DNA from: Sphingomonadaceae bacterium
GTDB taxonomy: Bacteria > Pseudomonadota > Alphaproteobacteria > Sphingomonadales > Sphingomonadaceae
Length of the DNA: 64,000 bases
Reading direction: 5' to 3'
Assembly (NCBI GenBank): GCA_016742125.1
Contig: JACVCM010000003.1
Span: forward strand, 1-64,000
Position numbers and translations under genes: made by a program. Each line of letters begins with the position of its first letter. The first letter of the stretch is position 1. Under the pieces are notes generated by a model. It was not told where the DNA came from. It saw only the letters and a program-made list of their open reading frames with translations, and did not search any database. Positions 1 to 8,961 of this stretch are shown here, piece after piece.

Positions 1-1
1 A

Positions 2-1390
2 CTGGGGAGCGCGCTGGCCCTTCCCCTGCTTGCCCAACCCGCAACGACCAGCGTCGCCATTCCCGGCGAAGCCACAGCGCAGGGCGATGTTGCGGTCACC
101 ATTTACCAGAACGGCCAGAGCCTGGTGCAGGACACGCGGCGGATGAACCTGCCCGGCGGACGCTCCCGACAGGAATTCCCTGACGTCTCCGCACAAATCC
201 GTGCCGAGACGGTCACTCTGACCGGCCCCGGCATAGGCATTGTCGAGCAGAATTTCGACTATGACCTGCTCACCCCCGCCAAACTCATGGAAAAGGCAGT
301 CGGCCAGACAATCACGCTGCTACGCACCAACCCCGCTACCGGGGCGGAAACCCGAGTGCGCGCCAAGGTGCTTGCGGCGAATGGCGGCGTGGTGCTGCAG
401 ATCGGCGATCCCATCGAGGTGCTGCGCGACGACGGTCTGCCCGTTCGCGTCATTTTCGATAAGGTCCCGCCGAACCTGCGTGCCCGTCCGACGCTGTCGG
501 TGACACTGGAATCGAAAGGCGGCGTGACGCCGACCACGCTGACCTATCTGACCCCCGGGCTTGGCTGGACTTCGGACTATGTCACCCTGTTCGACGATGC
601 CAAACAGACCATCGACGTGCAGGGCTGGGTCACGCTGACCAATAATACCGGCACCGATTACACCAATGCCGATGTCTTGCTGGTTGCAGGCAACCCCAAC
701 CAGGGTGGCAATCGCCGGGTCTACCAGACGCCCTATAACCCCTCGACCGGCACCATCGACGAGGCGGGGACCGAGAGCAACGACCGCGAACGGCTGGGTG
801 ACTATTATCTGTACCCGCTGGGCGAACGCACGACTATTGCCAATGCGCAGCAAAAGCAGGTGAGTTTTCTCGATGTGAAGGCGGCGCCAGCGCGCAGCAC
901 TTACGAGTTCAACAATGGCTGGCTCGCCACCAACGAGGCCGCAAGCGCCGCATCGGTGCTCAAATTCTCGACCTCGCGCGGCGGCGGGCTCGGCGACCAG
1001 CTGCCGTCCGGCACGATGCGCGTCTATATGCGCGACAAGCGCGGCGATCCGCAATTTATCGGCGAGAGCGTGATCGAAGCAACGCCGATGGGCAGCGCGA
1101 TGTCGATCCGCACTGGTGAGGCCTTCGACGTCAAGGTGAAGACCGTCGTCGAAGAGCGCACACGCCTATCGTCCAGCCGCTGGAAAACGCGGATGCGATA
1201 CGAAATCACCAATGCGCGGAACAATGCGATTACCGTCGATTTGGGCCAGAACGGCCTGTGGGGCGATGTTCGCATTACCGAGCAAAGCCTAGAGGGCAAA
1301 CGCGTTTCCGCCGACCGGGTGGAGTGGAGCGTGCCGGTGCCTGCCAATGGCAAGACCACGGTGACGGCAACGTTCGACAGCCGGTATTGA
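2..1390 (+). CDS. DUF4139 domain envelope protein (5' end outside window)
   Basis: The frame is open to the left edge, so the true start lies just outside the window; 462 codons are visible. The first visible residues (hydrophobic, ending LLAQPA) look like the end of a signal peptide, so few residues are missing. The rest is a beta-rich protein with the DUF4139 pattern: a YLTPGLGWTSDYV segment in the middle and a C-terminal domain ending in an EITNARNNAITV strand. Family function is unknown; export to the periplasm or outer membrane is inferred from the signal. It is paralogous to the next gene: both share TYLxxGxxWxxxYV, PxNLxAxPTLSV and EITNARN motifs. The stop codon abuts an ATG at 1390, suggesting the two were translationally coupled. 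Confidence 0.8.
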   Translation: MGSALALPLLAQPATTSVAIPGEATAQGDVAVTIYQNGQSLVQDTRRMNLPGGRSRQEFPDVSAQIRAETVTLTGPGIGIVEQNFDYDLLTPAKLMEKAVGQTITLLRTNPATGAETRVRAKVLAANGGVVLQIGDPIEVLRDDGLPVRVIFDKVPPNLRARPTLSVTLESKGGVTPTTLTYLTPGLGWTSDYVTLFDDAKQTIDVQGWVTLTNNTGTDYTNADVLLVAGNPNQGGNRRVYQTPYNPSTGTIDEAGTESNDRERLGDYYLYPLGERTTIANAQQKQVSFLDVKAAPARSTYEFNNGWLATNEAASAASVLKFSTSRGGGLGDQLPSGTMRVYMRDKRGDPQFIGESVIEATPMGSAMSIRTGEAFDVKVKTVVEERTRLSSSRWKTRMRYEITNARNNAITVDLGQNGLWGDVRITEQSLEGKRVSADRVEWSVPVPANGKTTVTATFDSRY

Positions 1391-1406
1391 TGAGAGGGCA
1401 CACGCG

Positions 1407-3083
1407 GTGGCTCGCAAAAAGACCGTAGTGCTGAGCCTGTCGAGCCGAAGGCCACCGGAGGGGAACCACGCCTTTCGGGGGAGCGCGACCCTGAGAAACG
1501 CCCTTCGACAGGCTCAGCGCTACGGTATTCTCGTATCGGTCGCTATTGGTTCACCGGTCGCAGCGCAAACTGTCGTGGTCTCCCCCGAACCCGAAGCTGT
1601 CAGTCTGACCGTTTATCGTGGCCAGAAATATGGAAATGCACCCATCGACCCAAACTGGCCCACCGGCTATGCGCTGGTCACTGAAACCCGCACCGTCAGT
1701 ATTCCAGCCGGCGAATCCATCATCCGCTTTGAGGGCGTGGCCGAAGGCATGTTCCCCGAAAGCGCGATCGTCACCGGCCTGCCCAGGGGCGTGAAGGAAA
1801 AAAACCGCGACGCGCGCCTGCTCTCGCCGCTGGGACTGGTCGACGCCTATTTGAAGCGTGAGGTCAGCATCACCCGCACGAGCAAGGCGACAGGGGCAGT
1901 GCGCACCTATGACGCAATCATCACTTCGGCCCCCGGCGGCGCGGTCATCCTGCAAACGCAAGAAGGCTATGAGGCACTGCGCTGTACCGGCCTGCCCGAA
2001 CGGATGGGTTTCGGCGCGGTGCCGGCCAATCTGTCGGCCAAACCTACGCTGTCGGTCATCACGCAGGCCGACAAACCGACCACCGCCAAACTGACACTGA
2101 CCTATATGGCCGCAGGCTTTGACTGGCAGGCGAATTATGTCGCGCAGGTGCAGGAGCGCGGGGTCGACGGTAAGGGCAAGGTCGATCTGTTTGCCTGGCT
2201 GACTCTGGCCAACGGCGGAAACCAGAGTTTTCTCAACGCAAACACCATGGCAATTGCGGGCGAACCAAACCGCGTGGCGCGCGGCGCGCAGGCGAGGCCG
2301 ACCGGCGGCGCACTCAGCCTCAAATGCTGGCCGATGCAACGCACGCATCAGGTACCTTACCATCTCGGCTACATTCCCCCTGCCCCACCGCCGCCGCCTG
2401 CGCCCGCAGCCATGTATGAAGAAAGCGAGATGGACAGCATTATCGTCACCGCACAAAAACGCGGTCGCGCCGAACTGGCAATGGCTGCGCCGGTCGCGGT
2501 GGTGGTTGCCGAGCAGGAAAATCTCGGCGACCTCAAACTCTACCGCATCCCTGAGCCGGTGACTGTAAATGCAAAGGGCCAGAAACAGGTCGCGATGTTG
2601 GTCAAACCCGGCGCGGCGTTCGAGCACTATTATGCCGCCAATGTCGATAATTTCAGCGCCGAGAGCCAGCCGATGACGCTGATGCTGCGCGGAGAGAACA
2701 GAAGCGAAAAAGGCCTCGGCCTCCCCATGCCGCAGGGGCAGGTGATGATTTTCGAGAACAGCGATTACGGCCCCTTGCTGGCGGGTCAGGCCTCCCTCAC
2801 CGACCGCGCTATTGGCGAAGAGGTCGAAATGGCGGTCGGCTCGTCAAGCGATGTGCGGATGAAGGTCACGCGAATTTCCGAGAAAGAGAACAAGCAGCGC
2901 TGGAGAGTCGAAATCACCAACGCCCGAAATTCGCCGGTCAATGTCGAGGTCGAAATACCCTACCAGCTTCGCGGCAAGCCCAAGCACATCCCCAAGATTG
3001 ACGGCGTTCCGACCTGGAAAGCTACCGTGGCAGCGAATGGAGAAGCGGTACTTTATTATGAACTGAAACTGGAGCGGGATTAG
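1407..3083 (+). CDS. DUF4139 domain envelope protein, second paralogue
   Basis: A 558-residue exported protein from a GTG start preceded by GAGAGGG at 8 bp. A signal-peptide core (ILVSVAIGSPVAAQ) sits unusually late, at about residues 41-54, because the first ~40 residues are encoded by an inserted palindromic repeat. DUF4139 features follow: PANLSAKPTLSV, a TYMAAGFDWQANYV strand and a C-terminal EITNARNSPVNV strand. Residues ~330-341 are a proline run, followed at 345-352 by IIVTAQKR, which resembles the N-terminal signature of TonB-dependent receptors. Function unknown. The original start may have been the ATG at 1390, whose frame now meets TAG at the first bases of the repeat, so expression depends on the GTG restart. 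Confidence 0.75.
   Translation: MARKKTVVLSLSSRRPPEGNHAFRGSATLRNALRQAQRYGILVSVAIGSPVAAQTVVVSPEPEAVSLTVYRGQKYGNAPIDPNWPTGYALVTETRTVSIPAGESIIRFEGVAEGMFPESAIVTGLPRGVKEKNRDARLLSPLGLVDAYLKREVSITRTSKATGAVRTYDAIITSAPGGAVILQTQEGYEALRCTGLPERMGFGAVPANLSAKPTLSVITQADKPTTAKLTLTYMAAGFDWQANYVAQVQERGVDGKGKVDLFAWLTLANGGNQSFLNANTMAIAGEPNRVARGAQARPTGGALSLKCWPMQRTHQVPYHLGYIPPAPPPPPAPAAMYEESEMDSIIVTAQKRGRAELAMAAPVAVVVAEQENLGDLKLYRIPEPVTVNAKGQKQVAMLVKPGAAFEHYYAANVDNFSAESQPMTLMLRGENRSEKGLGLPMPQGQVMIFENSDYGPLLAGQASLTDRAIGEEVEMAVGSSSDVRMKVTRISEKENKQRWRVEITNARNSPVNVEVEIPYQLRGKPKHIPKIDGVPTWKATVAANGEAVLYYELKLERD
1423..1525. repeat. Palindromic REP-like element inside the 5' end of a gene
   Basis: Inverted arms of about 25 bp: the left arm begins CCGTAGTGCTGAGCCTGTCG and the right arm ends GACAGGCTCAGCGCTACGG. 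The core GACAGGCTCAG resembles a motif I recall from sphingomonad intergenic repeats. It lies between the charged N-region and the hydrophobic core of a signal peptide. Removing about 104 bp would join the ATG frame of 1390 to the downstream frame. Confidence 0.7.
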
Positions 3084-3299
3084 GCCCTATCGTCTGAACC
3101 AAACCAACCGCTGGGTCGCTGCAGGACAAGAATTCGGTTGTTGCGCGACCGTTCCGGGCATCCAAAGAGCAGACACCGGTCCAGCATGCAAATTGTTATC
3201 GCCATTCACACAAATGTGCGCTTAAACTCCGCTTCGTCAAATTCTTACCGGTTGCAGCGCCTTGAGTCGCGCTTCTCCGCGCCTGCATTGGAGGTTGTG

Positions 3300-5021
3300 A
3301 TGCGCCGACGGGATTTCCTGAAGTCAACCTGTGCTACCGGAGCGTTGGCATCGATTGCACCTTCCCAAGGTTTTGCTGTCCCCTCTTCACCCGACTGGAA
3401 CCAACTCCGGCAGAAAGTCGGCTCGCGTCTGATTGCAGTGGAATCCCCTTTGGCTTTGGCGCAACAGGGTCGGACGGACGTGGCAGAGGTCTTCCGTCGA
3501 TTGAAAAACCCTTACTGGATCGGTGACGAACCCGCACTCACCCAAACGCTAGGATGGATCGACGCGTGGACAACCCGACCAAGCCTGATGGCGGTTGCTG
3601 CTGAAAGTGCGGCCGATGTCTCCGCTGCGATCCGTTTTTCCAATGACAACCGCATTCCCTTCGTCGTGAAAGGAGGCGGACACAGCTATTTTGGCAATTC
3701 GAACCGGGCAGACTCATTGCTGCTTTGGACCCGGCGTCTTCGGAGCATTGAGGTTCATGACAGTTTCCGTCCGCAAGGTTCACCAGCGGATACGGCTATC
3801 CCCGCCGTTTCGGTCGGTGCCGGTACGCTGTGGGGCGAGGTTTACCGTACGGTTGCTCGCGATCATGGTCGCTATGTTCAAGGCGGTGGCTGTATGACCG
3901 TCGGAACCGCAGGGTTTATCCAAGGTGGAGGCTTCGGAAGCTTTTCCAAGCAGTATGGCACGGGTGCCGCAAACCTGATTGAAGCAGAGGTTGTCACAGC
4001 CGATGGCGCGGTGCGAATCGTCAATGCCTGGCAGGAACCGGAGCTTTATTTTGCCCTCCGCGGCGGCGGTGGCGGCACTTTCGGGGTCGTCACGCGGCTA
4101 ACGCTCCGCACGCACCCACTCCCCGACACCTTTGGTGCGGTCATGTTCGAAGCTAGCGCTGCTGATGATGCTGCATGGAAGGCGCTAGTGGAGCAGATGC
4201 TGCTGTTCTACCGCGAACAGCTTCACAATCCGAACTGGGGTGAGCAAATCCGCTTCTTGCCAAAGCGCCGCCTATCGGTTTCAATGCTCTGCCATTCGCG
4301 CGACGAAAATGAAATACGGGCCACATGGTCCCCATTTTTCGACTGGATTGCCTCGCAAGCTGGCCGCGTCACACTCAGCAATGAGCCGCTGGTTCTTGCT
4401 CTGCCCGGCCGTAGCCTCTGGGATCCCGATTTTCTGCGCGGACTGCCCGGGATCACGCTGGCCGATGATCGGTCAGGGGCCAGTCCCGACAATCTCTTCT
4501 GGGCGACCAACCTTGGCGAGGTCGGGCAGGTCCTCAACGCATATCAATCGCGCTGGATCGCTGCCTCGTGGTTGCAGCCGTCACGCCTCGATACACTCGT
4601 CAACGCTTTGATTGACGCGAGCCGCGAGTGGAGCGTGGGACTTCATACGAATAAGGGACTGGCAGGTGGGTCAGCGGAGGCACGATCGGCCACCCGAGAA
4701 ACTGCGACCAACCCGGAGGTTGTTGACGCCTTCGCGCTGTTAATCTGTGCAGCGGATGCTCCGCCAGCCTATCCGGGAATCAGCGGGCATGAACCCGATG
4801 TCGCCGGCGGTCGTATCGAAGCAGCCTCTGTTCGCCGCGCAATGGCACCAATTGTCGCGCTTGATCCCGATGCTGGCTGTTACATCTCCGAAGCCGATTA
4901 TTTCGAAGCGAACTGGCAACGGGCCTATTGGGGTTCAAACTACATGCGCCTTGCCAAGGCCAAACGTCGCTACGATCCCCATTCGCTGTTTACCGGGCAT
5001 CACACGGTTCTCGCGCGTTAG
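3300..5021 (+). CDS. Tat-exported FAD-linked oxidase (BBE-type)
   Basis: 573 residues from the ATG at 3300, preceded by GGAGG at 3290-3294. A longer reading from 3138 is unlikely, since a twin-arginine signal (MRRRDFLK) begins exactly at this ATG. A PCMH-type FAD-binding domain spans about residues 85-270, and a berberine-bridge C-terminal segment (YWGSNYMRLAKAKRRYDP) closes the protein. H128 in VKGGGHSYFG and C198 in GGGCMTVG are the two positions used for bicovalent FAD attachment in this family, so a periplasmic oxidase with 8-alpha-histidyl, 6-S-cysteinyl FAD is likely. Substrate (sugar, alcohol or alkaloid-like) cannot be told. It stands alone, not linked to the photosynthesis genes. Confidence 0.8.
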   Translation: MRRRDFLKSTCATGALASIAPSQGFAVPSSPDWNQLRQKVGSRLIAVESPLALAQQGRTDVAEVFRRLKNPYWIGDEPALTQTLGWIDAWTTRPSLMAVAAESAADVSAAIRFSNDNRIPFVVKGGGHSYFGNSNRADSLLLWTRRLRSIEVHDSFRPQGSPADTAIPAVSVGAGTLWGEVYRTVARDHGRYVQGGGCMTVGTAGFIQGGGFGSFSKQYGTGAANLIEAEVVTADGAVRIVNAWQEPELYFALRGGGGGTFGVVTRLTLRTHPLPDTFGAVMFEASAADDAAWKALVEQMLLFYREQLHNPNWGEQIRFLPKRRLSVSMLCHSRDENEIRATWSPFFDWIASQAGRVTLSNEPLVLALPGRSLWDPDFLRGLPGITLADDRSGASPDNLFWATNLGEVGQVLNAYQSRWIAASWLQPSRLDTLVNALIDASREWSVGLHTNKGLAGGSAEARSATRETATNPEVVDAFALLICAADAPPAYPGISGHEPDVAGGRIEAASVRRAMAPIVALDPDAGCYISEADYFEANWQRAYWGSNYMRLAKAKRRYDPHSLFTGHHTVLAR

Positions 5022-5348
5022 GCCGATTGGACGGCTCCGGCGAGCCTCAATGGAAAAGCGTATCAACCGCATAGCCAAAGAAAACCAATGGCAGTGTGCC
5101 CCAGTTGGTAAACCCAGAGCTTCTGCTACTGCGAATCCCCAATATTCTTGCAATGTAGGATTTGCTTTGTTGTAAGCTGGTAATGCAAAACAAATCCCCG
5201 CCGGTGAACGCAGCACCATCGCCCCCGCTTTCCTCCCTGCACCGATGCAGCCGGCCGCCTTGGCGACCGGGGGCGCAACATCAGCGGGCCGCCAAAGGTG
5301 ACATAAGGTGACAGGTGGGGGGTGGGGTATTTGTGGAACTTTGTTACC
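5022..5348. other. Gene-free gap between convergent genes
   Basis: 327 bp separating two convergent genes. No frame with coding character and no RNA gene was seen. It contains a 19-bp word (5147-5165) found inverted at 49095-49113, a short tandem GGTGACA (twice near 5300), and a G-rich run near 5312-5325. No convincing terminator hairpin was found. Confidence 0.5.
5147..5165 (-). repeat. 19-bp repeat, copy 1
   Basis: Minus strand reads GCAAATCCTACATTGCAAG, identical to plus-strand 49095-49113. The flanks do not match. Both copies lie in gaps without genes. Confidence 0.5.
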
Positions 5349-5744
5349 TTACACGTCCGGCAACACTCTCGGCCGGTGTTCCTCATCAAGCGCGACGAAA
5401 GTGAACAGGCCTTCGGTGACCTTCACCTCCTGTTGCCCGCGCGCCCGTGTTGCGATCACTTCGATGCGGATGCCCATCGACGTGCGGCCCCGCCGTTCGA
5501 GGCTGGCGTAAACCGAAATGATATCCCGTAACAGGATGGGAGCGATGAACTCCATCTTTTCGATCGCCACGGTAGCGCAGGCACCTTGCGCGATGCGTCC
5601 GGCCAGTATCCCGCCCGCCTGGTCCATCACGCCCAGCACCCAGCCGCCGAAAATATGGCCATTGGCATTGATGTCGGCGGGTCCGGGGACAACGCGCAGG
5701 ATTGGGTCGGCGCGTTTGGGAAGGTTGCGGATGGTTTCAGTCAT
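5349..5744 (-). CDS. YciA-like acyl-CoA thioesterase
   Basis: 131 residues from ATG at 5744, with GGAGGA about 10 bp upstream; a longer reading (to 5801) would run back into the upstream gene. Single hotdog domain: NANGHIFGGWVLGVMDQAGG carries the catalytic Asn/Gly/Asp region typical of YciA/acyl-CoA thioester hydrolases, followed by VAIEKMEFIAPI and the alternating strands of the fold. Expected to hydrolyse acyl-CoA to free acid and CoA in the cytoplasm. Its start overlaps the end of the small membrane-protein gene upstream by 8 bp, so the two form an operon. Confidence 0.8.
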   Translation of the reverse strand: MTETIRNLPKRADPILRVVPGPADINANGHIFGGWVLGVMDQAGGILAGRIAQGACATVAIEKMEFIAPILLRDIISVYASLERRGRTSMGIRIEVIATRARGQQEVKVTEGLFTFVALDEEHRPRVLPDV

Positions 5745-6036
5745 TGCGGTCGGCTTCCTCCTCGAACGGGTCTTCGATGGCCTCGTCATGCCCCGATCCA
5801 CTGGAGAGAAACACCAGTCCCATCAACGCGGCGGTCAGCATGATGGCGCCGATAATCGCACCTGCCGTTGCAATGAAAAAATGGATCGATACCATCCCAT
5901 TGCGCCACCAGAAGCTGCCGAGCGCGACCACCGTCACCACCAGCGTGACCGAAAACATCCAGCGCATCAGCCGCCAGTATCGCTTCCACGCAAAGCTGGC
6001 ATATTCGGGATCGTCGAGGCGGGAGGGGCGAGTCAT
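5737..6036 (-). CDS. Small two-helix membrane protein
   Basis: 99 residues with two predicted membrane helices (about residues 28-45 and 51-78), a basic N-terminus (MTRPSRLDDPEY) and an acidic C-terminal tail (EAIEDPFEEEAD). No recognisable domain. It overlaps the downstream thioesterase gene by 8 bp. No clear ribosome binding site precedes the ATG. Function unknown. Confidence 0.65.
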   Translation of the reverse strand: MTRPSRLDDPEYASFAWKRYWRLMRWMFSVTLVVTVVALGSFWWRNGMVSIHFFIATAGAIIGAIMLTAALMGLVFLSSGSGHDEAIEDPFEEEADRND

Positions 6037-6099
6037 ATATTTGCGAAGTGCGCTCTATGCTATAAGTTCCGCTGAGGGCAAGGAGAGAGGAGAGTCGCG

Positions 6100-6528
6100 A
6101 TGACGATAGCAGCGATTTTGAGCGGGCGGGACGGTGCCGTGTGGACGGCGCAACCCCATGAAAGCGTCGGCGAAGTCGTAACCCGCCTTGCTGAAAACCG
6201 CATCGGCGCCTTGCCTGTGGTCGATGATGGCGCGGTTGTCGGGATTTTTTCCGAACGCGATATCGTCTATGGCGTCGCCCGGCACGGTTCTGCCTTTCTC
6301 GCCAAGACGGTGGGCGAGACGATGACCTCGCCTGCTATCACGGTCACCCACGACACGCCAATCCTGTCAGCATTGTCGATGATGACCAAGCGCCGGATCC
6401 GGCATCTTCCGGTGGTGGAGGACAATCGGCTGACCGGTTTCGTCTCCATCGGCGATCTGGTGAAGCACCGGATTGAGAAGATCGAGGCCGAAGCGGCGGC
6501 AATGCGGGACTATATCAGCATGGCATAG
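6100..6528 (+). CDS. CBS-domain pair protein
   Basis: 142 residues made of two CBS motifs, about 8-65 and 76-130; each shows the family pattern (RIGALPVVDDGAVVGIFSERD and RIRHLPVVEDNRLTGFVSIGD). Stand-alone CBS pairs bind adenosyl nucleotides and act as energy or redox sensors. AGGAGAG stands before the ATG. It is transcribed divergently from the small membrane-protein gene. The partner is not evident. Confidence 0.85.
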   Translation: MTIAAILSGRDGAVWTAQPHESVGEVVTRLAENRIGALPVVDDGAVVGIFSERDIVYGVARHGSAFLAKTVGETMTSPAITVTHDTPILSALSMMTKRRIRHLPVVEDNRLTGFVSIGDLVKHRIEKIEAEAAAMRDYISMA

Positions 6529-6591
6529 GGACTTGCGCCCTCCATCGATGTTCTTATTATGTTCCTTTAGTTCGAGTCGAGGAGGTCATCC

Positions 6592-7221
6592 ATGTCCGCT
6601 ATAGATTTCTACACCAACCCCATGTCGCGCGGGCAGATCGCGCGCTGGGCGCTGCACGAGGCCGGTGCCGAATATGAGCAGCATCTGCTCGAATATGGCG
6701 GCAGCATGAAAGCGGCGGAATATCTTGCGATCAACCCGATGGGCAAGGTTCCGGCAATCGTTCATGACGGAAGGGTTGTGACGGAATGTGCGGCGATCTG
6801 CGCCTATCTCGCTGATGCTTTCCCTGAAGCGGGACTAAAGCCGACAGCCGACGAACGGGCCGATTATTATCGCTGGATGTTCTTTGCCGCCGGTCCGGTC
6901 GAAGCTGCGATCACCAATCGCCATATGAAATGGGAACCGAATGAAGAGCAGGAGCTGATGGCGGGCTATGGCAATTATGACAAGGCTGTCGCGGCACTCG
7001 AGGGCGCGCTGACTGGCAAGGATTATGTTTGCGGCGCCCGGTTTACGGCAGCGGATGTTTATGTGGGGTCGCAGGTCGATTGGGGCGTGCAGTTCGGCAC
7101 GCTTCCGTCCAGCCAGGCCTTCACCGCTTACGCCGACAGATTGCGGCAGCGTCCAGCCTATCAGGCAGCGAAGGCTATCGACAGTGCGTTGATTGCGGAA
7201 GCGCAGTCGGCACCAGCCTGA
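6592..7221 (+). CDS. Glutathione S-transferase family protein
   Basis: 209 residues, start preceded by AGGAGG. N-terminal thioredoxin fold (about 1-80) with SRGQIARWALHEAGAEYE and the cis-proline region NPMGKVPAIV, then ECAAICAYLAD for glutathione contact; an all-helical C-terminal domain follows. It is a cytoplasmic GST of unassigned class. It converges on a lipoprotein gene 6 bp downstream. Confidence 0.85.
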   Translation: MSAIDFYTNPMSRGQIARWALHEAGAEYEQHLLEYGGSMKAAEYLAINPMGKVPAIVHDGRVVTECAAICAYLADAFPEAGLKPTADERADYYRWMFFAAGPVEAAITNRHMKWEPNEEQELMAGYGNYDKAVAALEGALTGKDYVCGARFTAADVYVGSQVDWGVQFGTLPSSQAFTAYADRLRQRPAYQAAKAIDSALIAEAQSAPA

Positions 7222-7227
7222 TCAGAA

Positions 7228-7971
7228 TTATTTGGTCGGCAACGTCTGTACAGGTGCAGGCACTGAGGACTGGGACGTAGCTGTCTGCCCGGTTAGGGGC
7301 GTATAGCCGGTCCGAGGCGCATGCTTCATGTTCCAGTCGGCAAGGTCGCGTTCATATTGTGCGTAGGCATCGAAAAAGCGGACGAAAATGCCATCGATAT
7401 CATTCAGGCCGCCGATCGCATATTCTGGGAAGGCAGCGATCGGGACAGTGTTGGCTTCGGTCACTTTCCGCAAAGCCGCGTCGCAATATTCCGACCTAAC
7501 GGGGGGTAAGGCAAAATAGTTATACAAGTCTGTAGAGGCCGTATCGCGGACACGAAGGCCGTTCTGACCGGGGTATTTTGCGACATATTCGCGATCGACC
7601 GCCTTGCTGCTCTTCGACAGCTGGACCTTATGCGTCACGATGAACTTGTTGTAGGCGGGCGCAATCTGTCCCCAGACCGGGCCTTGGCAATTGAGCGCGG
7701 CGACATTGAGCGCGGCCCGGAAATGCCAGATGGCGTTATCACGGCTTAGCCCCCTGTTCGGCGTCACGCGCACACCGTCGAGGCCGATCGGCGGAATGCG
7801 CATCGATGCCGCAGCACCACCGGGCGGCAGTGGCATAACAGGAGGCGGGGGTGGCGGCAGGATGATGGGCGGGGGCGGAGCAATTACGACGGGCTTGGGC
7901 GCGGGTGCACATGCAGAGACCGCAGCGACGCTGAATATGATGGCTGTCAGACTTTTGTAGCCGCGACGCAT
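7228..7971 (-). CDS. Proline-rich lipoprotein, function unknown
   Basis: 247 residues with a lipoprotein signal whose lipobox VSAC places the acylated cysteine at about residue 21. A proline-rich stretch (residues ~25-50) may span the cell-wall space. The mature part has no domain I recognise; it contains a few cysteines (NCQGP, EYCDA) that could form a disulfide. Likely anchored to the outer or inner membrane. Confidence 0.65.
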   Translation of the reverse strand: MRRGYKSLTAIIFSVAAVSACAPAPKPVVIAPPPPIILPPPPPPVMPLPPGGAAASMRIPPIGLDGVRVTPNRGLSRDNAIWHFRAALNVAALNCQGPVWGQIAPAYNKFIVTHKVQLSKSSKAVDREYVAKYPGQNGLRVRDTASTDLYNYFALPPVRSEYCDAALRKVTEANTVPIAAFPEYAIGGLNDIDGIFVRFFDAYAQYERDLADWNMKHAPRTGYTPLTGQTATSQSSVPAPVQTLPTK

Positions 7972-8047
7972 TAACTTCCCTCCAACTGGACGAGCCCTTT
8001 ACAACAGGATTTTTTCCGCAAAGAAAAGCCCCGTTCGGCGAAGCGCA

Positions 8048-8081
8048 CAAAGAAAATGGCCCAGTGGTTTTCCACCGGGCC
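8048..8081 (-). terminator. Rho-independent terminator
   Basis: Stem GGCCCAGTGG / CCACCGGGCC with a four-base loop (8058-8081), followed on the minus strand by a T-rich tract. It lies just downstream of the BI-1 family gene. Confidence 0.7.
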
Positions 8082-8114
8082 ATATTCGTATGCGCAAGCT
8101 TAACGCAGCGTGAC

Positions 8115-8858
8115 TTATTCGCGATTCCCCAGGAAGCTGAGCAGAAACTGGAACATGTTGATGAAGTCCAGATAGAGGTTCAGTGCACCCATGATTGCGG
8201 CCTTGCCGATCATCTCCGCACCTTGGAGGTAGAAATACTCGCTCTTGATACGCTGGGTATCATAGGCCGTCAGGCCAGCGAACAGCAACACACCGACCGA
8301 GCTTATCACCCAGTGCATTGTCGGCGACTGCAGCCAGATATTGACCAGCGAGGCGACGATCAGGCCGATCAGGCCCATGATCAGAAACGTGCCCATACCG
8401 CTCAGATTCTTCTTCGTGGTATAACCCCACAGGCTAAGGCCGGCAAAGGCGGCCGCGGTTGCGAAGAAGGTTTGGGCGATAGATTCGCCCGTGAACATCA
8501 TGAAAATGCGGGCAAGACTAAGGCCCATCAGAACCGCAAATGCCCAGAACATCGCCTGCAACGAAGCCGCTGAAAAACGATTCTGGCCAAAGCTCATCAC
8601 CAGCACGATCGCCAGCGGCGACAATATGATGACCCAACTCATCAGGCTGGGGTTGATCATCAAATTCTGTGCAAGCTCGGTTTGCGCGAACAGCATCGCG
8701 ACGATGCCGGTCAGCAGAACGCCCGACGCCATGTAATTGTAAACCTTGAGCATATGCGCGCGCAGGCCGGCGTCGACGGCAATATCACCGGCGGCTGTAC
8801 CTACACCTGCAAGACTTGACTGGGTACCGGTCACCCGTGGATCGGACCACTGTGCCAT
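8115..8858 (-). CDS. Bax inhibitor-1/YccA family membrane protein
   Basis: 247 residues with about seven membrane helices after a ~40-residue cytoplasmic N-terminus. The family signature is visible in the second half: GLSLWGYTTKKNLSGMG, and the C-terminal LTAYDTQRIKSEY with the conserved Asp that controls ion leak in BI-1 proteins. In bacteria the family is linked to membrane protein quality control (YccA-FtsH) or ion transport. Followed by its own terminator. Confidence 0.85.
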   Translation of the reverse strand: MAQWSDPRVTGTQSSLAGVGTAAGDIAVDAGLRAHMLKVYNYMASGVLLTGIVAMLFAQTELAQNLMINPSLMSWVIILSPLAIVLVMSFGQNRFSAASLQAMFWAFAVLMGLSLARIFMMFTGESIAQTFFATAAAFAGLSLWGYTTKKNLSGMGTFLIMGLIGLIVASLVNIWLQSPTMHWVISSVGVLLFAGLTAYDTQRIKSEYFYLQGAEMIGKAAIMGALNLYLDFINMFQFLLSFLGNRE

Positions 8859-8961
8859 GACTTATATCTCCTCATATGACGGCGAAATAGCCGCATGAGG
8901 CATATATTGGAGGAATTCGCTCTAGATTCAAGCGAAACACGATAGGCTAAACGAGATTAAG

